Source: Pseudonocardia kunmingensis (GTDB taxonomy: Bacteria > Actinomycetota > Actinomycetes > Mycobacteriales > Pseudonocardiaceae). From it: a stretch of DNA of 64,000 nucleotides. The stretch is taken from contig NZ_VFPA01000003.1 of NCBI RefSeq assembly GCF_006716445.1, forward strand, positions 248,001 to 312,000. Direction: 5' to 3'. Below are positions 35,519 to 43,916 of the stretch, piece after piece. The notes below the pieces were generated by a model. The model had not been told where the DNA came from, ran no database searches, and saw only the letters and a list, made by a program, of their open reading frames with translations. Both the position numbers and the translations under genes were made by a program. Within the stretch, counting starts at the first letter, position 1, and each line of letters begins with the position of its first letter.

Positions 35519-37158
35519 GCAGCGCCACTCCGGAGAACCCCCCGCTGCTGCGGATCCGCGACCTGGAGGTCGCCTACGCCGGGAGCGGCGGGCTGCGGCC
35601 CGTCGTCCACGGCGTGGACCTCACCGTCCGGCGCGGGCACCGGGTCGCGGTCGTGGGCGAGTCGGGGTCCGGGAAGTCGACGAGCGCGGCCGCCGCGATC
35701 GGCCTGCTGCCCGGCACCGGCCGCGTCACCGGCGGATCGATCGAGTTCGACGGCGAGGACGTCACGCGCGCCATCACGACCGGCGACGAGCGGCGGTTGC
35801 GCCGGCTGCGGGGGCGCGAGATCGGCCTGGTGCCCCAGGACCCGATGTCCAACCTCAACCCGGTGGCGCGGGTCGGGCGCCAGATCGCCGAGACGCTCGT
35901 GACGCACCGGCTGGCGCGCGGGCGGGCGGCGCGCGAGCGGGCCGTCGAGCTCATGACCGAGGCCGGCATCCCGGACGCCGCGCGGCGCGCCCGGCAGTAC
36001 CCGCACGAGTTCTCCGGCGGGATGCGCCAGCGCGTGCTCATCGCGATCGCGCTGGCCTGCGAGCCGCGGCTGCTCATCGCCGACGAGCCCACCTCGGCCC
36101 TCGACGTCACCGTGCAGCGGCAGATCCTCGACCACCTGGAGCGGCTCACCGCGGCGCGCGGCACGTCGCTGCTGCTGATCACCCACGACCTCGGGCTCGC
36201 CGCCGAGCGGGCCGACGACGTCGTCGTGATGTGGCAGGGGCGGGTGGTGGAGACCGGCCCGGCCGCGCAGATCCTGCGCGACCCGCAGCACGAGTACACG
36301 CGGCGGCTGATCGCGGCCGCCCCCTCGGTGGCGGCCGGCCGCAGCCGCGCCGTCCCGGTGGCGCCGGTGACCGGTGCCGCACCGGCGCTCGAGGTCACCG
36401 ACCTGGTCAAGACCTACCGGGTGCGCGGGCAGCGGGAGCCGCTGCGGGCCGTCGACGGTGTCTCGTTCGCCGTGCCGGAGGGGACCACCACCGCGATCGT
36501 CGGCGAGTCCGGCTCCGGCAAGACCACCACGGCCCGGATGGTGCTGGGGCTCGAGCAGCCGACCGCGGGGAGCATCGCGATCGGCGGGCGCAGCTTCGCC
36601 GGTGCCGACCGGCGCGGGCGCCGTGCCATCCGCCGGGACATGCAGCCGGTGTTCCAGGACCCGTACGGCTCCCTCGACCCGGTGCTGCCGGTCGAGCGCC
36701 TGATCGACGAGCCGCTGCGCGTGTTCGGGATCGGCGACGGCGCGTCCCGGCGCAAGCGGGTGGCCGAGCTGCTCGACCACGTCGCGCTCCCCCGCGCCGC
36801 CGCCCAGCGCCACCCCGTGGAGCTGTCCGGCGGGCAGCGCCAGCGCGTCGCGATCGCCCGGGCGCTGGCGCTCGCGCCGAAGCTGGTGATCTGCGACGAG
36901 GCCGTGTCGGCGCTCGACGTGCTGGTCCAGGACCAGATCCTCGAGCTGCTCACCCAGCTGCAGCGCGACCTCGGGCTGTCGTACCTGTTCATCGCCCACG
37001 ACCTCGCGGTGGTGCGCCTGATCGCCCACGACGTGCTGGTGATGCGGCGCGGCCGGATCGTCGAGCACGGCAGCACCGCCGACGTCTTCGACCGCCCGCA
37101 GGACGAGTACACCCGCGCGCTGCTGGACGCGATCCCCGGCGCCACGATGACGGCGTGA
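35515..37158 (+). CDS. Fused dipeptide ABC ATPase (DppD-DppF / GsiA-like)
   Basis: A 547-residue protein with two complete ATPase domains in one chain. First half: Walker A GESGSGKST, FSGGMRQR, LLIADEPTSALD and THDL. Second half: GESGSGKTT, LSGGQRQR, LVICDEAVSALD and AHDL. Each half ends in the peptide-transporter C-terminal motif (HEYTRRLIAAAPS, DEYTRALLDAIPG). It drives the peptide importer whose other subunits are encoded upstream. The signature DEAVSALD in the second half is usual for DppF. It overlaps the next gene by 4 nt (GTGA). Confidence 0.94.
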   Translation: MSSATPENPPLLRIRDLEVAYAGSGGLRPVVHGVDLTVRRGHRVAVVGESGSGKSTSAAAAIGLLPGTGRVTGGSIEFDGEDVTRAITTGDERRLRRLRGREIGLVPQDPMSNLNPVARVGRQIAETLVTHRLARGRAARERAVELMTEAGIPDAARRARQYPHEFSGGMRQRVLIAIALACEPRLLIADEPTSALDVTVQRQILDHLERLTAARGTSLLLITHDLGLAAERADDVVVMWQGRVVETGPAAQILRDPQHEYTRRLIAAAPSVAAGRSRAVPVAPVTGAAPALEVTDLVKTYRVRGQREPLRAVDGVSFAVPEGTTTAIVGESGSGKTTTARMVLGLEQPTAGSIAIGGRSFAGADRRGRRAIRRDMQPVFQDPYGSLDPVLPVERLIDEPLRVFGIGDGASRRKRVAELLDHVALPRAAAQRHPVELSGGQRQRVAIARALALAPKLVICDEAVSALDVLVQDQILELLTQLQRDLGLSYLFIAHDLAVVRLIAHDVLVMRRGRIVEHGSTADVFDRPQDEYTRALLDAIPGATMTA

Positions 37159-37796
37159 GCGGGGCCGCGGGCCGGGTGCTGCGCGAGCTGCGCGGTGACA
37201 TCCTGCGCGGCGCGCTGGCGCAGGGCACCCGGCTCACCGAGTCGAGCCTGTGCGGGCGCTACGACGTGTCCCGGGTCCCGGTGCGGGAGGCCCTGCGCAC
37301 GCTCGCCGCCGAGGGGTTCGTCGACGTGCGGCCGGGTTCCGGGGCCACGGTCGCCACGATCTCCACCGACGACGCCGCCGACCTGTACGCGGTGCGCTGC
37401 ACCATCGAGGAGATCACCGCGCGGCGCTGCGCCGCCCGTGTGGCCGCGGGCGGGGCGGACGGCCTGGTCGCGCGCCTGGACGAGATCGTCACCGCCGGCC
37501 TCGCGGCCGTGCGCGCCGGCGAGCCTGCGGACCTACCCGCCCTGAACACCCGCTTCCACCTGACGATGGCCCGCGAGAGCGGCAGCGCCAGCCTGCTGTC
37601 GCTGTTCCGGCAGGTCGCCGACCGCATCCAGTGGATCTACGCGGCGAACGTGGACGTGCAGGGCGAGCGGTCGTGGACCGAACACCGGGGCATCCTGGCG
37701 GCGATCTCGGCGGGCGACGAGACCGTGGCGGCCGAGCGTGCGGGCGAGCACATCGCGAACTCCCGCAGGGCCTTCCTGGAGACCCGCCCGACCTGA
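37155..37796 (+). CDS. GntR family regulator, FCD type
   Basis: A 213-residue protein with N-terminal winged HTH (LRGDILRGALAQGTRLTESSLCGRYDVSRVPVREALRTL) and a C-terminal FCD effector domain; HLTMARESGSASLLSLF and EHRGILAAISAGDETVAAE mark the metal/ligand-binding helices. GTG 37155 overlaps the ATPase stop by 4 nt, so it is the last gene of the peptide operon and likely its local regulator, with the TGTATACA palindrome at 30067-30074 as candidate site. Confidence 0.92.
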   Translation: MSGAAGRVLRELRGDILRGALAQGTRLTESSLCGRYDVSRVPVREALRTLAAEGFVDVRPGSGATVATISTDDAADLYAVRCTIEEITARRCAARVAAGGADGLVARLDEIVTAGLAAVRAGEPADLPALNTRFHLTMARESGSASLLSLFRQVADRIQWIYAANVDVQGERSWTEHRGILAAISAGDETVAAERAGEHIANSRRAFLETRPT

Positions 37797-37859
37797 CGCA
37801 CCCGCACACCCGGCCTCCACTTCACACGAGTCGCCCCCGGGGCGGTCCATGATGGCGGG

Positions 37860-38201
37860 ATGACCGACGGGATCGACACCCCGGCCGCGCCGAGCGGCCC
37901 CGGCTGCAGCGAGTGCGACGCCGCCGGCGGCTGGTGGGTGCACCTGCGCCGGTGCGTCCGGTGCGGCCACGTCGGCTGCTGCGACAGCTCGCCCGCGCAG
38001 CACGCCACCGCCCACTTCCGCTCCACCGGCCACCCGCTCGTGCGCAGCTTCGAGCCCGGGGAGAGCTGGTACTGGGACTACAGCACCAGCAGCGCCGCGG
38101 AGGGCCCCGACCTCCCCGACCCCCAACACCGCCCGCTGGACCAGCCGGTCCCGGGGCCGGCCGGACGGGTCCCGCAGGACTGGCGAGCGCACATCCACTG
38201 A
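37860..38201 (+). CDS. UBP-type zinc finger protein
   Basis: A 113-residue protein built around one ZnF-UBP domain (residues about 16-75): CSEC, then CVRCGHVGCCDSS and the ordered histidines HATAHFRSTGHPL, ending GESWYWDYS. In eukaryotes this fold binds ubiquitin C-termini; bacteria lack ubiquitin, so the role is unknown, possibly binding a peptide C-terminus. The Pro-rich C-terminal tail is probably disordered. It is common as a stand-alone gene in actinomycetes. Confidence 0.9.
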   Translation: MTDGIDTPAAPSGPGCSECDAAGGWWVHLRRCVRCGHVGCCDSSPAQHATAHFRSTGHPLVRSFEPGESWYWDYSTSSAAEGPDLPDPQHRPLDQPVPGPAGRVPQDWRAHIH

Positions 38202-38267
38202 CGTGAGACCGCACCTCGGAGCCTTACTGCCGTTCCTGGCGCCGAAAAAGAGCAGGAGGGCTCCAAG

Positions 38268-39305
38268 GTGCTCCGGGGTGCGGGGGAAGATCTCCCCGTG
38301 GAACCTCTCCGGATCGGTGTTCTCGGCGCTGCCCGCATCTCCGTCGCCGCCATCGTCGGCGCCGCGCAGCTGACCGGCGCCCGCCTCGTCGCCGTCGCCG
38401 CCCGTGACCACGCCCGCGCATCGGCCTTCGCCGCCGAGCACGGCGTGGAGCGGGTGCTCGCCTCCTACGCAGACGTCCTCGCCGACCCCGAGGTGGAGGC
38501 CGTCTACAACCCGCTCGCGAACGGGCTGCACGGCCCGTGGAACCTCGCGGCGCTGGCGGCGGGCAAGCACGTGCTCACCGAGAAGCCGTCGGCGAGCAAC
38601 GCCGACGAGGCCCGCGAGGTGCGCGACGCCGCCGCCCGCAGCGGCCTGGTCTTCATGGAGGCCTTCCACTACCTCTACCACCCGGTCGCGCAGCGGATCC
38701 TGGACGTGGCCGGCTCCGGCGAGATCGGCGAGCTGCACCACGTCGAGGTGCACATGGAGATCCCGTCGCCGCCGGACGGCGACCTGCGCTGGTCGCTCCC
38801 GCTCGCCGGCGGCGGGCTGATGGACGTGGGCTGCTACGGCCTGCACCTGCTGCGGGTGCTGGGCCGCGTCGCCGGCGGTGCCCCGCACGTCACCGGCGCC
38901 GCCGGACGCGAGCACGCCCGCCACCGCGGCGTGGACGAGTGGCTGCGGGCCGAGCTCGCGTTCCCCGGCGGCGCCACGGGCGTGGTGCACAGCTCGATGG
39001 CCGCCGACGAGGTCCGGATGACGGCGCACCTCGTCGGCAGCCGCGGCGAGCTGAGCGCGGCGAACTTCGCCGTGCCGGGGCGCGACGACCGCATCCGCGT
39101 CACGGCGGGCGGGTCGGAGCGCGAGGAACGCCCGGGCCTGCGCCCGTCCTACGCCTACCAGCTCGAGGCGTTCACCGCCGCCGTCCGCGACGGCGTCCCG
39201 GTGCCGACCGACGCCGACGACGCCGTGGCCACCGCCGAGCTGATCGACGAGTGCTACCGGGCCGCCGGCTTCGCCCCGCGCCCGCGGTCCGCGCCGGTCG
39301 GCTGA
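38268..39305 (+). CDS. Gfo/Idh/MocA family oxidoreductase
   Basis: A 345-residue NAD(P)-dependent oxidoreductase with N-terminal Rossmann motif GVLGAARIS, conserved EKPSASN (EKP lysine region) and EAFHYLYHP, then the alpha/beta C-terminal domain with GGGLMDVGCYGLHLLR. Related enzymes oxidise sugars, inositols or trans-dihydrodiols. The substrate is not predictable. AGGAGG is 8 nt before GTG 38268; GTG 38298 (GGGGGAA upstream) is an alternative that removes ten residues and gives a more typical N-terminus. Confidence 0.9.
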   Translation: MLRGAGEDLPVEPLRIGVLGAARISVAAIVGAAQLTGARLVAVAARDHARASAFAAEHGVERVLASYADVLADPEVEAVYNPLANGLHGPWNLAALAAGKHVLTEKPSASNADEAREVRDAAARSGLVFMEAFHYLYHPVAQRILDVAGSGEIGELHHVEVHMEIPSPPDGDLRWSLPLAGGGLMDVGCYGLHLLRVLGRVAGGAPHVTGAAGREHARHRGVDEWLRAELAFPGGATGVVHSSMAADEVRMTAHLVGSRGELSAANFAVPGRDDRIRVTAGGSEREERPGLRPSYAYQLEAFTAAVRDGVPVPTDADDAVATAELIDECYRAAGFAPRPRSAPVG

Positions 39306-39384
39306 AGATGATCGCTGCGAGCCGCACACCATCGCGGCCGGGACGACGATGGCGTGCGGGTCGTGGCGATCATGCCGCCGTCGC

Positions 39385-39401
39385 GGCGGCCTCAGGCCGC
39401 C
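39385..39401 (+). terminator. Hairpin between the Gfo/Idh and ilvA genes
   Basis: A 7-bp GC stem with a 3-nt loop (39385-39391 with 39395-39401). It fits an intrinsic terminator for the oxidoreductase gene. An 8-bp inverted repeat ATGATCGC/GCGATCAT (39308-39315 and 39366-39373) lies just upstream, so a longer structured leader for ilvA is also possible. Confidence 0.45.
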
Positions 39402-39450
39402 TGGCGGCCCCCTCCACACGGGCCTGCGACGGCGGGAGGACGATTGGTCC

Positions 39451-40716
39451 GTGGTTCCCCGCACCGACCCGCGCACCCAGCCCCTCGCCGACGCCGTCAG
39501 CGCCGCCGCCATCCGGCTCGACGGCATAGCCCTGCCCACGCCGCTGCAGCACAGCGAGCGGCTCTCCACGACCGCCGGCGCGCAGGTGTGGATGAAGCGC
39601 GAGGACCTGCAGGTGGGGCGCTCCTACAAGCTGCGCGGCGCCTACAACCTGCTCGCCCAGCTCGACGACACCGAGCGGGCCGCGGGTGCGGTGTGCGCCA
39701 GCGCGGGCAACCACGGCCAAGGGGTGGCCTACGCCTGCCGCCGGCTGGGCATCCGGGGCCGGGTGCACGTGCCGAGCACGACCCCGCGGCAGAAACGGGA
39801 GCGGATCACCGCGCTCGGCGGCGCGGCCGTGGAGCTGGTGGTGGGCGGCGACACCTACGACGAGGCCGCCGCCGCGGCGGCCGAGCACGCCGACCGCACG
39901 GGCGCCACGGTGGTCCCCGCGTTCGACGACCTGCGCACGATCGCGGGCCAGGGCACGGTCGCCGCGGAGGTCGTGGCGCAGCTGGGCCGGGTCCCCGACG
40001 TCGTGGTGGTCCCGGTGGGTGGCGGCGGCCTGCTCGCCGGCGTCGGCGGATACCTCGCCGCGCGGCACCCGCAGGTACGGCTCGTGGGCGTGGAACCGGC
40101 CGGGGCGGCGAGCATGACGGCGGCGCTGGCCGCGGGCGGGCCGGTGGCCCTGCCCGAGCTCGACACGTTCGTCGACGGCGCCGCCGTCCGCCGCGTCGGC
40201 GACGTCAGCTTCCCGCTGGTGCGCGACAGCGGCGCCGAGCTGACCACGGTGGACGAGGGCCGCGTCTGCACCGAGATGCTGGACCTCTACCAGATCGACG
40301 GGATCATCGCCGAGCCCGCAGGAGCACTGGCCGCTGCGGCCCTCGACGGGCTGGAGCTCGACCCCGGCGCCACGGTCGTCTGCCTGCTCTCGGGCGGCAA
40401 CAACGACGTGAGCCGCTACGCCGAGGTGGTCGAGCGCTCGCTCGTCCACCGCGGGCTCAAGCACTACTTCCTCGTGGAGTTCCCGCAGGAGCCGGGCGCC
40501 CTGCGCCGCTTCCTCGACGAGGTGCTCGGCCCGGACGACGACATCGTGCTGTTCGAGTACATCAAGCGCGACAACCGCGAGACGGGTGCCGCGCTCGTGG
40601 GCCTCGAGCTGTCCGAACGCGACGGCTACGAGTCGCTGTGGAAGCGGATGGAGGCCAGCCCGCTGAAGATCCAGCACGTCGCACCGGGGACCACGGCGTA
40701 CCGCTTCCTGGTCTGA
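39451..40716 (+). CDS. ilvA: Threonine ammonia-lyase (threonine deaminase)
   Basis: A 421-residue fold-type-II PLP enzyme. The Schiff-base Lys60 lies in GRSYKLRGAYN; SAGNHGQG binds substrate and GGGGLLAGV the phosphate. The C-terminal about 85 residues (KHYFLVEFPQEPGALRRFLDEVLGPDDDI) form an ACT-like regulatory domain. It makes 2-oxobutyrate from threonine, the first step to isoleucine, and is probably isoleucine-inhibited. Length fits the single-ACT actinobacterial form. The start is GTG 39451, with GGGAGG 10-12 nt upstream. It is coupled (TGATG) to the following small gene. Confidence 0.93.
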   Translation: MVPRTDPRTQPLADAVSAAAIRLDGIALPTPLQHSERLSTTAGAQVWMKREDLQVGRSYKLRGAYNLLAQLDDTERAAGAVCASAGNHGQGVAYACRRLGIRGRVHVPSTTPRQKRERITALGGAAVELVVGGDTYDEAAAAAAEHADRTGATVVPAFDDLRTIAGQGTVAAEVVAQLGRVPDVVVVPVGGGGLLAGVGGYLAARHPQVRLVGVEPAGAASMTAALAAGGPVALPELDTFVDGAAVRRVGDVSFPLVRDSGAELTTVDEGRVCTEMLDLYQIDGIIAEPAGALAAAALDGLELDPGATVVCLLSGGNNDVSRYAEVVERSLVHRGLKHYFLVEFPQEPGALRRFLDEVLGPDDDIVLFEYIKRDNRETGAALVGLELSERDGYESLWKRMEASPLKIQHVAPGTTAYRFLV

Positions 40717-40952
40717 TGCGCCTGTACGCGGGCGAGCCCGTCGCGGGTCCGTGGCGGGCCGTCCGGGTGGCGCAGGTGCTCGACCTGCTCGGCAGGCCGC
40801 GGGTGCTCGCGTGGGCCGAGTGGCAGGCGGCAGAGGACCCGTTCCAGGCCGTGAACCGCCCGTGGGAACGTGCCGGGCTCGTGGTCAGCGGCGCGCCGCA
40901 GGTCCCGCACGACCCGCACCGCGAGCTGGTGGTCGCTCACCGCTGGGCATGA
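40716..40952 (+). CDS. Small conserved-looking protein coupled to ilvA
   Basis: A 78-residue protein with no family I recognise. The core is PWRAVRVAQVLDLLGRPRVLAWAEWQAAEDPFQAVNRPWERAGL, rich in Trp, with no membrane segment or Cys pair. ATG 40716 shares one base with the ilvA stop, and the end is 7 bp before lspA, so it is read in the same transcript. Confidence 0.65.
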   Translation: MRLYAGEPVAGPWRAVRVAQVLDLLGRPRVLAWAEWQAAEDPFQAVNRPWERAGLVVSGAPQVPHDPHRELVVAHRWA

Positions 40953-40959
40953 TGGGGGT

Positions 40960-41451
40960 GTGGCCCTCCCCTCCCGATCGCGTCGCCGCGCGCAGTTCGC
41001 CGTCCTCGTCGTCGCCCTCGTCGCGCTCGCGTGGGTGGTCAAGGAGGTCGTCGAGGAGCTGCTCGCCGACGGCAGCGCCGTCGACCTCGGGCTGCTGCAG
41101 CTGCGGCTCACCCACAACACCGGCGTGGCCTTCAGCCTCGGCGCGGGCCTGCCGACGGGGGTGGTCGTCGCGGTCACCGGCGCGATCACCCTCGCGATCG
41201 CGGGCTACGCGTGGTCCACGGTGCCGACGATGCCGCCCGTCGGCGTGCTCGGGCTCGCCGCGGTGGTGGCGGGGGCCGTGACCAACCTCGTCAACCGCGC
41301 GGTCGACGGGGCGGTCACCGACTACTTCCACACCGGCTGGTTCCCCACGTTCAACCTCCCGGACGCGCTGCTCACCGTCGGGGTGGTGCTCGTCGTGGCC
41401 GCCACGCTGCTGCCCGACGCACGGGACGCGGATGCGGCGTCGACGCGCTGA
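40960..41451 (+). CDS. lspA: Signal peptidase II (lipoprotein signal peptidase)
   Basis: A 163-residue membrane aspartyl protease that removes signal peptides from lipoproteins. THNTGVAFS matches the conserved NxGxAF region; catalytic aspartates are Asp121 (AVTDYF) and Asp135 (FNLPD). The canonical GNxxDR motif reads TNLVNR here, an unusual variation, and the spacing of the two acids is tight. About four helices are visible. GTG 40960 follows GATGGGG. The last 130 bp are overlapped by the convergent TetR gene. It is probably a second lspA, since it does not sit in the usual lspA-rluD setting. Confidence 0.82.
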   Translation: MALPSRSRRRAQFAVLVVALVALAWVVKEVVEELLADGSAVDLGLLQLRLTHNTGVAFSLGAGLPTGVVVAVTGAITLAIAGYAWSTVPTMPPVGVLGLAAVVAGAVTNLVNRAVDGAVTDYFHTGWFPTFNLPDALLTVGVVLVVAATLLPDARDADAASTR

Positions 41452-42044
41452 TCGCTCGGCCCGGGGGGCGCCGTGAGCCCGTGCAGGAGCAGTTCGGCGA
41501 GGTGCTCGTAGGCCTCCGCGTCGTCCAGGCCCGTTGACGCCGCGACCTGCCGCTGCTGGATGCGCACCATCGTCGCGGTGACGACGTCCGCGACGAAGCC
41601 GCTGTGCACGTCCCGGAACGCGCCCGCCGCGACCCCGTCGGCCACCAGCTGCTGGACGCGGGCCGCGGCGGCGCGGGTGTTGCGCTCGTAGACCTCGGCC
41701 GCCGGTGGGAAGCCGGCGACGTCGTCGAAGAACCGCGCGGACGCCGGCGCGAGCTCGGTGGCGACGGCCCGCAGGTAGGTGCCGACGCGGGCGGCCGGGT
41801 CGGTGCAGGCGACGACGGCGCCCTCGACCCGTTCGGTCGCTCCGCGGAAGAAGTGCACCACCGCGGCCCGGACCAGCTGTTCCTTGCTCCCCGCGAGCGC
41901 GTAGAGCGTGCGCTTCGAGCAGTGCAGGCGCGCCGCGACGGCGTCGAGGGTCAGGTGGGCGAAGCCCTCGGCGAGCAGCAGCCGCACGAGGGCGTCGAAC
42001 AGCTGCTCCCGGCGGACCGCGCCCCGCCGGACGGGGGTCGACAT
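41322..42044 (-). CDS. TetR family regulator with C-terminal extension overlapping lspA
   Basis: A 240-residue TetR-type regulator: HTH around LTLDAVAARLHCSKRTLYALAGSKEQLVRA, then a ligand domain to about residue 195. The last 45 or so residues are Ser/Thr/Ala-rich, low-complexity, and are encoded antisense to lspA, so they look like read-through acquired after loss of an earlier stop. A TAGAGT -10 box on the minus strand (42052-42057) ends 7 nt before ATG 42044 (leaderless). It is divergent from an acyl-CoA dehydrogenase across a 58-bp region with a clear operator. Confidence 0.88.
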   Translation of the reverse strand: MSTPVRRGAVRREQLFDALVRLLLAEGFAHLTLDAVAARLHCSKRTLYALAGSKEQLVRAAVVHFFRGATERVEGAVVACTDPAARVGTYLRAVATELAPASARFFDDVAGFPPAAEVYERNTRAAAARVQQLVADGVAAGAFRDVHSGFVADVVTATMVRIQQRQVAASTGLDDAEAYEHLAELLLHGLTAPPGPSDQRVDAASASRASGSSVAATTSTTPTVSSASGRLNVGNQPVWK

Positions 42045-42051
42045 GCGAGCT

Positions 42052-42088
42052 ACTCTATACGGTACTGGAGTTCCCCTCTCAGTACCGA
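42052..42088. promoter_or_regulatory. TetR operator between tetR and acyl-CoA dehydrogenase
   Basis: The inverted repeat CGGTACTG-N12-CAGTACCG (42060-42067 and 42080-42087) lies in the 58-bp divergent region and touches the -10 of tetR (minus strand, 42052-42057). GAGGAG follows for the dehydrogenase start. It is the expected position for autorepression plus control of the dehydrogenase. Confidence 0.65.
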
Positions 42089-42102
42089 TACGAGGAGCCG
42101 TC

Positions 42103-43242
<1,140 letters not shown>

Positions 43243-43247
43243 CGGCG

Positions 43248-43832
43248 TCATGAGCGCGGCGCGGCAGCCGGCGCCGCGACCGCTCGCAGTGCGGCGGCCA
43301 CGTCCTGCCCCGAGGGCGCACCGTCGGGGTCGACGAGCCACTGCAGCACGAGCCCGTTGACCAGGGCCAGCCCCAGCGAACCGACCGTGCGTGCCGTCTC
43401 GTCGTCGACCTCGTCCTCCTCGACCTGCATCATCATCGCCGCGAACTCCCGCCGGGCACCGCCGTAGGCCTGCGCGAGCTGCAAGCGGACCAGCTCGGAG
43501 AACTCGACCTGGGCCACCCACTGCACGCTCGCCGCCGCCACGGGCCGATTGGTGCGCACCTTCTCGATGAGGGCGTCGAGGAAACCCGCCAGCATGTCGA
43601 CCGCCGGGCCGCCGCGGTGCTCACCGAGTGCGACCTCGATGTCCTCGCCCCAGTCGTCGAACGCGTCGAGGACCGCGGCGTCGAGCAGCGCGTTCTTCGA
43701 GCCGAAGTGGTAGCCGATCGACGCCAGGTTGGTGCCGGACGCCGCGACGATGTCGCGCGCCGTCGTGTGCGCGTACCCCTTCTCGAGGATGCAGCGCTTG
43801 GCCCCGGCGAGCAGCGCTTCCCGATTGCCCAT
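43248..43832 (-). CDS. TetR family regulator of the divergent exporter
   Basis: A 194-residue TetR protein: REALLAGAKRCILEKGYAHTTARDIVAASGTNLASIGYHFGSKNALL covers the HTH; the C-terminal domain resembles the TetR_C group with many acidic residues. A TAGGCT -10 box (minus strand, 43839-43844) ends 6 nt before ATG 43832. It is divergent from the DHA2-type exporter over two inverted repeats, the classic repressor and efflux pump pair. The 3' end is 5 bp from the acyl-CoA dehydrogenase stop. Confidence 0.92.
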   Translation of the reverse strand: MGNREALLAGAKRCILEKGYAHTTARDIVAASGTNLASIGYHFGSKNALLDAAVLDAFDDWGEDIEVALGEHRGGPAVDMLAGFLDALIEKVRTNRPVAAASVQWVAQVEFSELVRLQLAQAYGGARREFAAMMMQVEEDEVDDETARTVGSLGLALVNGLVLQWLVDPDGAPSGQDVAAALRAVAAPAAAPRS

Positions 43833-43838
43833 GGGCGC

Positions 43839-43908
43839 AGCCTAACGACTCCCCTTGACGTCCGTCTTGGACAATGTCCTAGACGAGCGTCCTTGACGCT
43901 CGTACCAT
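43839..43908. promoter_or_regulatory. Divergent TetR/exporter promoter with two inverted repeats
   Basis: GTCTTGGACA-A-TGTCCTAGAC (43864-43884) is a 21-bp inverted repeat with one mismatch, and CGAGCGTC-CTT-GACGCTCG (43884-43902) is a perfect 8-bp one directly beside it. Outward -10 boxes are TAGGCT (minus, 43839-43844) and TACCAT (plus, 43903-43908). The first repeat is the likely TetR operator. Confidence 0.65.
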
Positions 43909-43916
43909 TCCGGCTC

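Noticed and set aside
39308..39401. T-box or leader-peptide attenuator for ilvA
   Set aside because: Hairpins exist but no Ile/Leu/Val-rich leader ORF or T-box sequence was found; annotated only as a terminator-like hairpin.
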